Positions 55,299-64,000 of a DNA stretch of 64,000 nt are shown in pieces. The notes below the pieces were generated by a model. The model searched no databases. It saw only the letters and a list, made by a program, of their open reading frames with translations, and had not been told where the DNA came from. The stretch is from Chitinophagales bacterium (GTDB taxonomy: Bacteria; Bacteroidota; Bacteroidia; Chitinophagales; CAIODY01), in the NCBI GenBank assembly GCA_947452995.1, contig CANGEV010000009.1, positions 27,597 through 91,596 of the forward strand, given 5' to 3'. The position numbers and the translations under genes were made by a program. Every line of letters starts with the position of its first letter. Position 1 is the first letter of the stretch.

Positions 55299-56735
55299 TC
55301 GGTTATCCACCAAGATTATTTCTACGCGCCGATTGCGAGCGCGGCCTTGGTCGTTGCTATTATCGCCGAGCGGACGTTCAAAATTGAAGCCAGCGATTCG
55401 GAAATACTTCTGCAAGGCTCCTTGCGCAATCATCAAATTCATGACTGCTTGCGAGCGATGTTCAGAGAGCTTTTGATTATACTCTTTATTACCTTGGTTG
55501 TCAGTATAGCCGTAGAGTTCGATGGTGTAGAACGGATTCCGTTTGATGTATTGCGCGAGCTCCGTCAGGCGCGTGCGTGAACTATCCGGCACGACATACG
55601 AATCAGATTCAAAGTTGACATTGGTAATTTGGAAGCTTGCTGCCTCGGCTTCGTCTAGCGAGTCTTTACGTTCTTCTTGCGTCAGCACCTTCGGCTTTGG
55701 CGGCCAGCCACCGTAGAGCATACTATCGAAGTTGATTTTAGCATGTAGGTCGGCATACTCTTTAAAGCGCGGCATCTTGCTGTCCTTGTTAGAAGAGAAA
55801 GTGCCTGCAGACAAAAACACGCCACTGTCGTAGCTATTATCGCCTATATCACCGATGGCGATTTTGATATGATACACTTGATAGGGTTGCACATAACACC
55901 AAGCAGTCATCACCTTTGTAAAGCCGTCGTACTGGAGGTTTTGCCAGAGTGCTGGATTAATTTTTTTCTGCTTGCGCACATTGATTTTAAAGTTGAGCTG
56001 CACTTCCGATACTTCTTTTTTTTGTCCCGACTTCGTCGTCATCGTCTTCAAAACCTTTATGGGCTTTGCATTGGTAAAAAAGTCATTATCGACAAAAACC
56101 TGCTTGTTCAACTTATAATTAATAGAGTTGATCGTTACGGGTGTAACAGAGAGTGGCAGGGTTGCAAGATTTTTATTATTGTATTTCGGACCTTTCAAGA
56201 AGAAGCCGAAAACATCATTATAGCGGGAGTCTACGTATTCAGGATATTCTTCGCTACCGAAGCAGTATTCGAAAGAAACCTTATTATCGAAGGGTACAAA
56301 ATCGAATTCCAATACAGCCACATCGTAAGATAGGTTATGTGCTACGCGATTTAAATCCTTATCTCCTTTATATCTTTTTAAAGTGGCGGGATTGCTAAAA
56401 GCGGTGGTCATGTAAGGATAATCATTCGGACCAATGGCATCGAATACATTCCCTGTAGAGAGCATGATTCCTTCTTTCAATTCTAAGGGTAATCCTGCAT
56501 CTGCCTTATAGCGTGCAATCGCAAGAGGATGTCCGGTATAGGTCACTTTCCCTACATACATTCCTTGTCCGACTAAAAGCTTTTTTACAAGCTCTACCGG
56601 ACTCATCGAAGTATCGATGTGTAAGAGTAAGGGGGCAGAAGGACTAGCCGGGCGAGGGTTATTCGCATGGTTGGTTTGCGCCTTCGTGAGAGAGCTGAAA
56701 AACAGTAATAAGAAAAGTAGGTAACGGAGACGCAT
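55296..56735 (-). CDS. OmpA domain protein with choice-of-anchor L domain
   Basis: 479 residues from ATG 56735, which begins a signal peptide (MRLRYLLFLLLFFSS, cleaved near TKA). An ATG at 56783 would place a promoter-like GACCTTTG box inside the gene and is rejected. Residues about 45-310 form a choice-of-anchor L domain (LSTGNVFDAIGPNDYP, VLEFDFVPFDNKVSFEYCFGSEEYPEYVDSRYNDVFGFFL). The C-terminus is an OmpA/MotB domain (about 370-478, TIELYGYTDNQGNKEYNQKLSEHR). The pairing suggests a secreted protein that binds peptidoglycan through OmpA and displays the anchor-L domain. The function of anchor-L domains is uncertain. Confidence 0.85.
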   Translation of the reverse strand: MRLRYLLFLLLFFSSLTKAQTNHANNPRPASPSAPLLLHIDTSMSPVELVKKLLVGQGMYVGKVTYTGHPLAIARYKADAGLPLELKEGIMLSTGNVFDAIGPNDYPYMTTAFSNPATLKRYKGDKDLNRVAHNLSYDVAVLEFDFVPFDNKVSFEYCFGSEEYPEYVDSRYNDVFGFFLKGPKYNNKNLATLPLSVTPVTINSINYKLNKQVFVDNDFFTNAKPIKVLKTMTTKSGQKKEVSEVQLNFKINVRKQKKINPALWQNLQYDGFTKVMTAWCYVQPYQVYHIKIAIGDIGDNSYDSGVFLSAGTFSSNKDSKMPRFKEYADLHAKINFDSMLYGGWPPKPKVLTQEERKDSLDEAEAASFQITNVNFESDSYVVPDSSRTRLTELAQYIKRNPFYTIELYGYTDNQGNKEYNQKLSEHRSQAVMNLMIAQGALQKYFRIAGFNFERPLGDNSNDQGRARNRRVEIILVDNR

Positions 56736-56825
56736 TATTCTGGTATACGTCAAAGGTCGGAGAAAAATGTCAATACAACACAAAAGAGAATGAACACTGA
56801 AACGTGCAATTGTATACAGCCTCCA

Positions 56826-59699
56826 CTACTCTCTCTCTGGCGTTTCTTCCACTGAACCTTTGTCGGCTGCTTTTACTTTAAACTTCGTTTTCAAAAGCAC
56901 TTTCGCGTCCTTTCCCGTTCCTGTAGTCATCGTTAGCTCATAGGTTCCTTCCGTAAGGAATGATTCATACAAACGATCCTTTAGATACGAATTGATATTG
57001 TTCGACACGTTATAGTCCCATTTATTATAGCCTTCCTTACAATTCAATAAAGACTCATACACTAGCACAGGTTTTTTAGCGAGCATTTCAATACGCACGT
57101 TTACCTGATTACTATTCGCTCCGATAGGCACAGCAAAAGCAAATGATAGGTTCGGTTTTGGCACACGCTCATTCCAAGATTTTTGTTGTCCCCAACGGCT
57201 ATTGTAATCGATAGAATCGGTGGTATGTAACCAAACGAAATTATGCTGTTGGTTGGCAGTGACCATTTTCTCTAGCTGTTTAATATCCAATTTATACAAA
57301 GAGCGTCCGTGTGTGCCGACAATCATCTCCCCTTCTCTTTCTTGAATAGCCATATCATGCACTGCGACACGTGGCATACTAGAAATGGGCGTATAATCTA
57401 AAGCCGTTAGATTGACATAAAGTCCGTTGTCACTAGCGACATAAATCATTCCTTCATTCTTTGTATCCTCTTTTACTTTATTCAATGATTCCATCGGAAG
57501 ATTTCCTGCAATGCTTTTGAAGGTATTTCCATAATCATCAGATTGAAATAAATACGGCGTAAAATCATCAAACTGGAAACCACTTAAAGCTACATATACA
57601 CGAGCAGGATTGAATTTGCTAGCGGTGACACACATCACTCTTAAGTTATTTGCAGCAGGGATGTTTGCGCGAATATCTTGCATTTGAAAACCGCCATCTT
57701 TGGATACCCACAGATTTCCATCATCGGTCCCAACATATAACACTCCATATTGCAATGGCGACTCCGACATCGTACAAATCGTTCCGTAAGGGACATCGCC
57801 GATTCTTTTACCTTTTGTCAAATCCTTTGTTAGCACTTTCATTTCCTTGCCTTGCTGCAAAGAGATATGCAGACGATTACTTCCCATATACAAAATATCT
57901 TTATTGTATTTAGAAAGCATAATTGGTGTCTGCCAACAGAAACGTAAAGGCTCTTCACCCATTTCAATAGTCGGATGGATATGATTTTCGTAGTTCGGAC
58001 CTTGTGCATTTACTTTGAAATAATGACCGAATTGATAGCCAGTATACACGGTTTGATTATCGCGCGTATCAATCTGCACCTGCATTCCATCACCGCCCAT
58101 TAAGCGTTTGTAGGGATAATGTCCTTCTTCATGCCAACTTACACTTTCGTTTGCACGACTGGGTCCTACCCAAACGCCATTATCTTGCAAACCACCATAC
58201 ACACGATACGGCTTCGCATCATCGACTGCAACGGCATAGAACTGTCCAACCGCTGGCGTATTACATTTAATCCAATGTACACCTGCATCGTAGGAGATAT
58301 TCAAGCCACCATCATTCCCATTTATTAGATGTTGATCATTCGTTGGATCGATCCATAATACGTGATGATCGGAATGTTGATTATCCCCTGTGATATCTTC
58401 AAAATGTTTGCCTTGATCTTTTGAACGAATGATCGGAACGCCGAGCACATAAACCATGCTATCGTTCGTTGGAGAAGTATATATTTTACCGAAATAATAG
58501 CCATAAGTATTAAAAACGCCGTCGAGATATTGCTCATTCATTTTATACCAATGTTTACCTGCGTCTTCGCTACGGTATACCTCTGCGCCGATGACCGGCG
58601 TGTCGAATAAATCATTGTCGGCATCGCTCACATAATTAGCGACGATGGCTGGCGTCCAAATCCCTTGGGCAATTTTAGCGCGTATCAAGGCATAAGAATA
58701 TTTCTTCGGCACTTCATTATCGTTCAGGAAGCTGATGACTTTTGAAGAATCATAGTTTAAAAATTCTTCACGCGACATTTTACGCAATGCACTCGCTTTT
58801 AAAGAAATTTTTTGTGTTGCTTTAGGTGTTTGTGCCCCTTGATTATCGAGTACAGCATACCATATATTCGGCTTTGACGAACATACTGAAAGTCCCATTC
58901 TGCCAACGTTTTCACCTTGTGGTATCCCATTATCCGTTTGCTTCACCCAGCTACGACCTTCATCATTCGACTCATAAATTGCGCTTGCTTTACCACTCTC
59001 TACAAAGTTCCACGGATAGCGTTCACGATGCCATGCGGTGGCAAGAAAACGTTTTGAATTGCTAGGATCCTGATGAATCTCCATCACGCCTGTCAATGAA
59101 TCGACAAGGAGTGTCTGCGTCCAGGTACCCTTCTCAAAACGGAAGATACCACGCTCTGCATTTGGGGTATAGAGATGTCCCATTACAGCGACGAGGAGCG
59201 AAGGACTTTCTGCTGGCAAGACTTTTACGGTGCCAATATGCTGTGCGTCACGCAAGCCGATATTCGACCACGACTTACCCCAATCGCTTGAAAAGTAAAT
59301 ACCAGTGCCGGCGTAGGAGCTCCTACTAGAATTGTTTTCGCCGGTTCCAATATAAATATAGCGTTGCTTCCAATCGACCTCAATATCGCCGATGGTGATT
59401 GATTCTTCATGATCAAATAAGGGGGTAAAACTTTGTCCGTTATTGTTAGTATAGAACAATCCTCCCGAGGCATAGGCTACGAAAAACTCGATGGAATTGC
59501 TTGGGTTGACCGCGATGTCGACGATACGACCACCCATGACAGAAGGGCCAATATTTTCGACAGGAAACTGCGCCAAGCGCGTGAACAACGGACTTCGCAA
59601 CGATGTGTTGATTTGCTGATAGCGCGCTTGTTGCGCATTGCTAACGGCATACGTCAGCAAGCAAAGCAATACAAATCGGAGTTGGAATTTAGCTAACAT
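56826..59699 (-). CDS. Secreted BNR/VPS10-like beta-propeller protein
   Basis: 957 residues, signal peptide (about 1-22, cleaved after SNA). Repeated BNR/sortilin-like beta-propeller motifs fill the protein: SGGLFYTNNNGQSFTPLF, IYFSSDWGKSWSNIG, IYESNDEGRSWVKQ, VYRSEDAGKHWYKM, IIRSKDQGKHFEDI, LWVSKDGGFQMQDI and LFQSDDYGNTFKSI. This is the family of large exported glycosyl hydrolase-like or VPS10-domain proteins of Bacteroidota; catalytic residues are not evident and the substrate is unknown. There is no T9SS domain at the C-terminus; the ending (KVKAADKGSVEETPERE) is charged. Adenine deaminase lies 1 base upstream on the same strand. Confidence 0.82.
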   Translation of the reverse strand: MLAKFQLRFVLLCLLTYAVSNAQQARYQQINTSLRSPLFTRLAQFPVENIGPSVMGGRIVDIAVNPSNSIEFFVAYASGGLFYTNNNGQSFTPLFDHEESITIGDIEVDWKQRYIYIGTGENNSSRSSYAGTGIYFSSDWGKSWSNIGLRDAQHIGTVKVLPAESPSLLVAVMGHLYTPNAERGIFRFEKGTWTQTLLVDSLTGVMEIHQDPSNSKRFLATAWHRERYPWNFVESGKASAIYESNDEGRSWVKQTDNGIPQGENVGRMGLSVCSSKPNIWYAVLDNQGAQTPKATQKISLKASALRKMSREEFLNYDSSKVISFLNDNEVPKKYSYALIRAKIAQGIWTPAIVANYVSDADNDLFDTPVIGAEVYRSEDAGKHWYKMNEQYLDGVFNTYGYYFGKIYTSPTNDSMVYVLGVPIIRSKDQGKHFEDITGDNQHSDHHVLWIDPTNDQHLINGNDGGLNISYDAGVHWIKCNTPAVGQFYAVAVDDAKPYRVYGGLQDNGVWVGPSRANESVSWHEEGHYPYKRLMGGDGMQVQIDTRDNQTVYTGYQFGHYFKVNAQGPNYENHIHPTIEMGEEPLRFCWQTPIMLSKYNKDILYMGSNRLHISLQQGKEMKVLTKDLTKGKRIGDVPYGTICTMSESPLQYGVLYVGTDDGNLWVSKDGGFQMQDIRANIPAANNLRVMCVTASKFNPARVYVALSGFQFDDFTPYLFQSDDYGNTFKSIAGNLPMESLNKVKEDTKNEGMIYVASDNGLYVNLTALDYTPISSMPRVAVHDMAIQEREGEMIVGTHGRSLYKLDIKQLEKMVTANQQHNFVWLHTTDSIDYNSRWGQQKSWNERVPKPNLSFAFAVPIGANSNQVNVRIEMLAKKPVLVYESLLNCKEGYNKWDYNVSNNINSYLKDRLYESFLTEGTYELTMTTGTGKDAKVLLKTKFKVKAADKGSVEETPERE

Positions 59700-59700
59700 A

Positions 59701-61359
59701 TTATGCTTGTTCTATTAAGGAAGTAAAGTTAAACGAATCGCCGTCAAAAAGTCCTTTATCGGATAATTTTAAATGCGGAATGACAAGCAATGCCATAAAG
59801 GATAAGGTCATGAAAGGAGCATCTAGCTTTGATCCCATGGATTTCGCTCGCTGATCAAGTTGTGCATATTGCTGGGCCACCCACTCTGCTTTTTCGGTAC
59901 TCATCAGGCCGGCAAGTGGCAGCGCCAAGGAATGTATTTCTTGCGCGTGTACGACGTTGACGCCACCTTGTGAGTCCATCAAATTTTGGATGGCTTGCAG
60001 GATAGAAGCGTCATCTGTCCCTACGGCGATGATATTATGAGAGTCGTGTGCGACGGTGCTAGCGATGGCTCCTTCTTGCAGGCCGAAGTTCCGAATGAAA
60101 GCGATGGCAGGTGCTGTAGCGGCATAGCGGTTGAGGCAGACCAATTTCAGCACATCTTGCGAAGGGTCGGCTTGGACGAAGCCATTTACTACAGGGAGTG
60201 TGGCGTGAGAGGTGGTGGTGATGAGCTGTCCATTCAGGGCATCGATTACTTTTACCTTGACGCTTGAAGCGTTTGCTGCCGGAGCTTCTATTTGTAATTC
60301 TTGCAGTGCTATGTGACGCGAGACGAAATTATTGATAGGTGTTTCAGCGATAAAGGGCAGATGAGAAATTCCTTTCTCTACCAGGCAGATGCCCTGCTTA
60401 TAGGTGGCGAGCACGTTTACTGTTTCGAAGTTTTCTACAAGTATAAAATCGGCGGAGTCGCCGACGCGTGCTTTGCCGATGGGCAGTCGATAGTGGTCGA
60501 TGGCATTGACACTTGCTGCACGGAGCACGGCGTAGAAGTCTTTACCTGCGGCCAATGCACGTTGTACAAGTTGGTTGATATGGCCGAGTACCAAAGCATC
60601 CGGATGTTTATCATCGCTACAGAACATTAATTTATCTTGATAGGCGGGATTATCGAAGAGTGGCAAGAGGGCGTCTAGATTTTTCGCAGCGCTGCCTTCG
60701 CGGATGAGGATTTTCATACCAAGGGCGAGCTTCTCTTCGGCTTCGGCGAGGGTAAAACATTCGTGATCGGTGGAGATGCCGGCTCCGACATATTTAGCAA
60801 GTGCGGCACCAGAGAGGCCGGGGGCATGGCCATCGACGGGCTTATTATATTTTTTCGCCAGGGCAATTTTTTGCATTACTTCAGGATCCTCGTGAACGAC
60901 GCCGGGGAAGTTCATCATTTCAGTGAGGTAGTAGATATCGTCGCGTTGTAGCAATTGCTCTACGGCAGCGGGATCGAGGTGAGCGCCAGCGGTTTCGAAG
61001 TTTGTTGCCGGGACGCAGCTCGGTGCTCCGAACGCAATTAGCATTGGGGTTTTAGCTGCATTCTCCAACATATACTCCACGCCTCTCACCCCTAATACAT
61101 TCGCAATTTCATGCGGATCACTGACGGTCGCGAGGGTGCCATGTGTTACAGCTATACGAGCAAACTCCGAAGGAAGCAGCATCGAGCTCTCGATATGCAC
61201 GTGTGCGTCGACGAAGCCGGGAAGAAGATAGGGAGCGTTAGAGGGCACCTCTGCCCTATTAATGCCTATAATCTTTCCATGGTCGACTTCGACAATGGCA
61301 GGAAAAATTTCATTTTTTTCTAAATCAATATAACGTACCGCGAGGGATAAAGAATGCAT
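59701..61359 (-). CDS. ade: Adenine deaminase
   Basis: 552 residues from ATG 61359. It converts adenine to hypoxanthine and ammonia in purine salvage. Seen: LLPGFVDAHVHIESSMLLPSEFARIAV (metal site), TVSDPHEIANVLGVRG, GHAPGLSGAALAKYV, STDHECFTLAEAEEKL, LMFCSDDKHPDAL (catalytic Asp) and the C-terminal AHDSHNIIAVG and LPLAGLMS blocks. An ATG at 61380 would add MHSLTLG but lies in the far arm of a hairpin; the nearer ATG is preferred because a perfect -7 box lies between them. The BNR protein gene starts 1 base after the stop. Confidence 0.95.
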   Translation of the reverse strand: MHSLSLAVRYIDLEKNEIFPAIVEVDHGKIIGINRAEVPSNAPYLLPGFVDAHVHIESSMLLPSEFARIAVTHGTLATVSDPHEIANVLGVRGVEYMLENAAKTPMLIAFGAPSCVPATNFETAGAHLDPAAVEQLLQRDDIYYLTEMMNFPGVVHEDPEVMQKIALAKKYNKPVDGHAPGLSGAALAKYVGAGISTDHECFTLAEAEEKLALGMKILIREGSAAKNLDALLPLFDNPAYQDKLMFCSDDKHPDALVLGHINQLVQRALAAGKDFYAVLRAASVNAIDHYRLPIGKARVGDSADFILVENFETVNVLATYKQGICLVEKGISHLPFIAETPINNFVSRHIALQELQIEAPAANASSVKVKVIDALNGQLITTTSHATLPVVNGFVQADPSQDVLKLVCLNRYAATAPAIAFIRNFGLQEGAIASTVAHDSHNIIAVGTDDASILQAIQNLMDSQGGVNVVHAQEIHSLALPLAGLMSTEKAEWVAQQYAQLDQRAKSMGSKLDAPFMTLSFMALLVIPHLKLSDKGLFDGDSFNFTSLIEQA

Positions 61360-61387
61360 TCCCAAAGTTAGGGAATGCATTCTTTAT
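61347..61387. promoter_or_regulatory. Perfect 17-bp inverted repeat enclosing the ade promoter box
   Basis: ATAAAGAATGCATTCCC (61347-61363) and GGGAATGCATTCTTTAT (61371-61387) are perfect reverse complements around a 7-base loop. The -7 consensus TAACTTTG (minus strand, 61370-61363) overlaps the loop, and each arm contains one candidate ATG of ade. It also follows the stop of the upstream gene at 61390, so it can act as its terminator (followed on the minus strand by only short T runs). A TTTTT run flanks it on the plus strand. Confidence 0.7.
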
Positions 61388-61389
61388 TT

Positions 61390-62352
61390 TTAGTTGTGGA
61401 CAAATTTTAATACTTCTGTTGAATTATCACTTTTTATAACTTTCAAATAATATGCGCCTTGAGGTAATTCACCAAGCGAAAAATCTATTATTTCTTCATG
61501 ACTAGAAACTGCTTTTGATTGTAACTTTTGGCCAAATAAATTCCAAATCTCTATGCTACTTACTTTATATACATCTAAACTAGTTGAACTTGCATCAAGG
61601 CCAACTATAATGGCGTAAGCAGTATAAGAAGTAGTGTTATTGTCTACCACTGCAACATCAGGCTGATAAATAGAATAAGGTACTGTATAGGTAAATGAAG
61701 TGAGTGAATCGAGAATTGGTAAGCATTTGACAACATTCTTCATATAAATTTCCACAGCTCCAGGACTATAGGAGTAAATAATGGCTAAATCACCCACTGA
61801 ATTTATGTCAACATTTATTACAGGGGTAAAACTAGCTGTTATTGGTACACTTTTCAATAATGTAGTGGTACTTGTTGGCGTAAAAGAACTGATGTTTGAA
61901 TATACATCGGCATAAAAATCCCAAGTTGTGCCATTATCTTAATAATTTACGCAAATTGCCATATTGCCCAAAACTACCACATCAGGATCAATGGCATTAC
62001 CCGCCCCTAAAGCTAAAGTGAAATCATTCGTTGAACTTTTTAGGTTTATGGTACTTCCACCTTTCAGAAAATCAACAACATCCGTAACTGTTACATATTG
62101 GTTAGTATTATTGCCTAAGTAAGCTGCAATGTTTGATGGGCAATACGGATGAAAATCCGAACCCATATTAAAATACAATCCATTAGGTGGGGGCGGTGTT
62201 GGGGAGCTAGGATATGTTACAACAGAATTTATTGTAGAGTTAGAATACACCTGATCTAAAGTAACTGGAGGATTTGTCTGTCCGAAAACATCTCCAATGC
62301 TAGGCAAGGAAATTAAAGCTCCTGCGAAAAAAGAAATAAAAAGTTTTTTCAT
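61390..62352 (-). pseudogene. T9SS type A secreted protein split by one in-frame stop
   Basis: One frame of 321 codons from ATG 62352 to the stop at 61390, interrupted by TAA at 61941-61939. Part 1 (137 residues) has a signal peptide (MKKLFISFFAGALIS) and a segment with DPDVVVLGNMAICVNY. Directly after the stop the same frame stays open for 27 codons (starting DNGTTWDFYADVYS) and runs into part 2, which carries a type A sorting domain (about the last 75 residues: IEIWNLFGQKLQSK, GELPQGAYYLKVIKSD). No start codon other than TTG opens the second part, and it has no signal peptide. A single change (for example CAA to TAA) would restore a 320-residue protein. It may be a recent pseudogene, a sequencing error or a read-through gene. 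Composition is AT-rich. Confidence 0.7.
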
Positions 62353-62393
62353 ATCAATTAATTTTTTATAAATTTACATTAAATCATTTTATT

Positions 62394-64000
62394 ATGAAAC
62401 AATTTCTAAAAAATAAATGTATTTTTCTTACTATAACAAGTGTAATTATATGTTTTTCAGCGTATTCTCAAACAAATATATTTGAATTCAATCTTTTTAA
62501 TTATTATTCTCAATTAAATATAATTAATCAAAACACCCAAATTCATATTCTTCAGACTTCTTTACCAACTAACCCATTTAGTATTGACTCTATCAGTTAC
62601 CAATTTTCTATAAATTCATTTCAATATCATACTAAAAATGGAACTATAACATTTGCAAGCTATATAAGGGAAATGTTTTGTCCGGTGGCTCAATCGAGTC
62701 CATGCTACCATTCTAACCTGGGAATAACGAGTTCTGTCCCGCAACCTAATGATGTTTGTATTGTGAATAGAAACATGCAAACGATTAAGTTTAACTTGAA
62801 TGGGCAGCTTACAGATCGGATTTGCTTTCTTCCTAAGAGACATACAGCCGCTTCAACCATCCCATACAACAGAACATCTATAGGGATCCTGAATGCTAAT
62901 CAAGTACCTATTTTTATTCTTTCAAAGCCAAAATCAGCTGATAGTCTGGCATATGTCGTTGCTGTTGATAGTAATAACCATTTAGTGCTCGCTTGCTTCA
63001 ATACCCTTGCAAATGGAGGAATGGGAGTTATGCGCGTATTACCGTATAATCCTGATCAACGCAAAATCTTGACGAGTATTTCTTATACGCCGCATAGAAA
63101 TGGCAGAGATATTTGGATCTATGCTCAAGCCTATAATCAAGATTCTTGTTATGCTTACTTATTGGATGCGAATGGTATACATCCTCCTGTTGTTTCTACC
63201 CCCAAAGGATATGCATCCAGCCCCTTTTCTGCAGCTGGCACACCCAAAAGGCAATACATTAACAATATATTCACGGCGGATGGTAAATATTTAATCAATT
63301 ATTTCGACAGTATCTTTGTTCAACCGAAATGGAGCGCTCAAGTAACCCCTTATATGCGCCATATACTGTGCATTTACCCATTCAATAATCTTACTGGGAA
63401 ATGTAGTAATGCCTATATTGATACCTTTCCGCATATTTATTTTGAGAACATAGCTGATATTGAATCTTCGAATGATGGAAGCAAAATATACTTGACCACT
63501 ATTGGTCATTCACAAACAAAAACACAAAGTCATTTAATACAATACGACCTCTCTGGGCTAAGTAGCAATCCGGTTCTAAATCCAATTGTACTAAAGATCG
63601 ACAGTCAACAATCTCTTGCAATCAAAAGGATGATATTATTTCCAGACAATAAAATATACTTTGCTAAGGCTGACCTAACAGGGGTTGTTGGTACGTCAAA
63701 TTATAATACTACACAACTCAAAGCAGCTTGGATTGGTAGAATCAATGCACCTAATTTAAATGGCGCAGCTTGCCAAATACAATACAATGTGTTATGTGAT
63801 ACCACCCCAAGGAATTTTGTACTTGCTCCGCCCATAGGCTGGTGGACAGATTTCGCCAACTATAATAGCCGTTTCCTCGCACGTGCAAAAGACACCCAGA
63901 AAATACATATTTGTTATGGAAACAGCTATAGCATTGGCGCGCATAACTATACCACAACAGGACAATTTACAGATACCTTGCAAAGTATGCCGTACGGCTA
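62394..64000 (+). CDS. Large secreted protein, probably T9SS cargo (partial, runs off the edge)
   Basis: Open for 535 codons from ATG 62394 with no stop before the window ends. Signal peptide MKQFLKNKCIFLTITSVIICFSAYSQ in outline (cleaved near YSQ). The body is beta-rich and holds propeller-like motifs such as DIESSNDGSKIYLTTIG followed by LIQYDLSGLSSNPVL. These resemble the N-terminal propellers of large gliding-motility-associated (type B) proteins, so a sorting domain is expected beyond the right edge. Codons are AT-rich (AGA, ATA, TTA) and unlike the GC-richer neighbours at 55-61 kb. It is divergent from the split T9SS gene. The family is not firmly identified. Confidence 0.75.
   Translation, partial: MKQFLKNKCIFLTITSVIICFSAYSQTNIFEFNLFNYYSQLNIINQNTQIHILQTSLPTNPFSIDSISYQFSINSFQYHTKNGTITFASYIREMFCPVAQSSPCYHSNLGITSSVPQPNDVCIVNRNMQTIKFNLNGQLTDRICFLPKRHTAASTIPYNRTSIGILNANQVPIFILSKPKSADSLAYVVAVDSNNHLVLACFNTLANGGMGVMRVLPYNPDQRKILTSISYTPHRNGRDIWIYAQAYNQDSCYAYLLDANGIHPPVVSTPKGYASSPFSAAGTPKRQYINNIFTADGKYLINYFDSIFVQPKWSAQVTPYMRHILCIYPFNNLTGKCSNAYIDTFPHIYFENIADIESSNDGSKIYLTTIGHSQTKTQSHLIQYDLSGLSSNPVLNPIVLKIDSQQSLAIKRMILFPDNKIYFAKADLTGVVGTSNYNTTQLKAAWIGRINAPNLNGAACQIQYNVLCDTTPRNFVLAPPIGWWTDFANYNSRFLARAKDTQKIHICYGNSYSIGAHNYTTTGQFTDTLQSMPYG

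Noticed and set aside
55869..56333. 154-codon plus-strand frame opposite the anchor-L/OmpA gene
   Set aside because: It has no domain or promoter and is the reverse of conserved coding sequence.
61390..61857. Independent 155-residue gene with a TTG start
   Set aside because: It is in frame with the upstream half, lacks a signal peptide although it ends in a secretion domain, and has no promoter box before it.
1..64000. tRNA, rRNA, CRISPR array, insertion sequence
   Set aside because: Gaps between genes are all below 300 bases; none shows cloverleaf, rRNA, spaced-repeat or transposase signatures on reading both strands.

Overview
The window comes from a Bacteroidota chromosome, most likely in the Chitinophagales/Sphingobacteriales area. 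The evidence: secreted proteins with type IX secretion (T9SS) C-terminal domains (602, 10220, 41053, 61390), a TonB-dependent receptor paired with a DUF4249 lipoprotein, the SDR-type threonine dehydrogenase, Bacteroidota-type promoter boxes (TAnnTTTG) in front of many genes, and an absence of Shine-Dalgarno sequences. MurE carries the DNPR motif, which points to meso-diaminopimelate peptidoglycan, and LpxB shows a lipid A outer membrane. I found no tRNA, rRNA, CRISPR array, insertion sequence or prophage. No stretch without a gene exceeds 300 bases.

Layout. 1-8.9 kb: tail of an unknown gene, an orphan restriction-type nuclease-fold domain, a PKD-domain secreted protein that looks highly expressed, a TonB receptor/DUF4249/flavin reductase unit, an AlkD-like repair protein, an alpha/beta hydrolase and a VOC protein. 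8.9-16.3 kb: a zinc-site-less M16 protein, a T9SS type B protein, an OmpA lipoprotein, LpxB, a pRiA4b ORF-3 protein with an acidic tail, then MiaA and an S4-domain RNA-binding protein. 16.3-25.7 kb: a division and cell wall (dcw) operon on the minus strand, mraZ-rsmH-ftsL-ftsI-murE-mraY-murD-ftsW, with tight spacing and 4-base overlaps. It stops after ftsW; murG sits about 20 kb away behind an aspartate kinase. 25.8-41 kb: housekeeping and metabolic genes (glycosyltransferase, aroQ, tatC, GNAT, TPR, threonine dehydrogenase, PlsC-type acyltransferase, ACMSD-like amidohydrolase, a half-length alpha-2-macroglobulin-like protein, lysC, murG, ribH, pdhA).

41-52.7 kb: a large T9SS type A protein and aroE, then a long compact minus-strand run: M20 dipeptidase, glutaryl-CoA dehydrogenase-like protein, prfB (with an intact +1 programmed frameshift), Nif3, zinc-ribbon coiled-coil protein, TPR protein, gatC and a LolD/MacB-type ATPase. 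52.7-64 kb: asnS, a BRO-N family protein flanked by short AT-rich repeats, an OmpA/choice-of-anchor-L protein, a BNR-repeat secreted protein, adenine deaminase, a T9SS gene split by one in-frame stop, and a large secreted protein running off the right edge.

Most of the window is ordinary housekeeping. The points most worth a second look are: the stop-split T9SS gene at 61390-62352; a periodic TGGG array between mraZ and the divergent glycosyltransferase that fits a MraZ operator; a perfect 17-bp inverted repeat enclosing the promoter box of adenine deaminase; several genes whose promoter box sits only 3-8 bases from the start codon, predicting leaderless mRNAs; and the broken dcw cluster. I did not find a convincing new multi-gene defence or mobile system.
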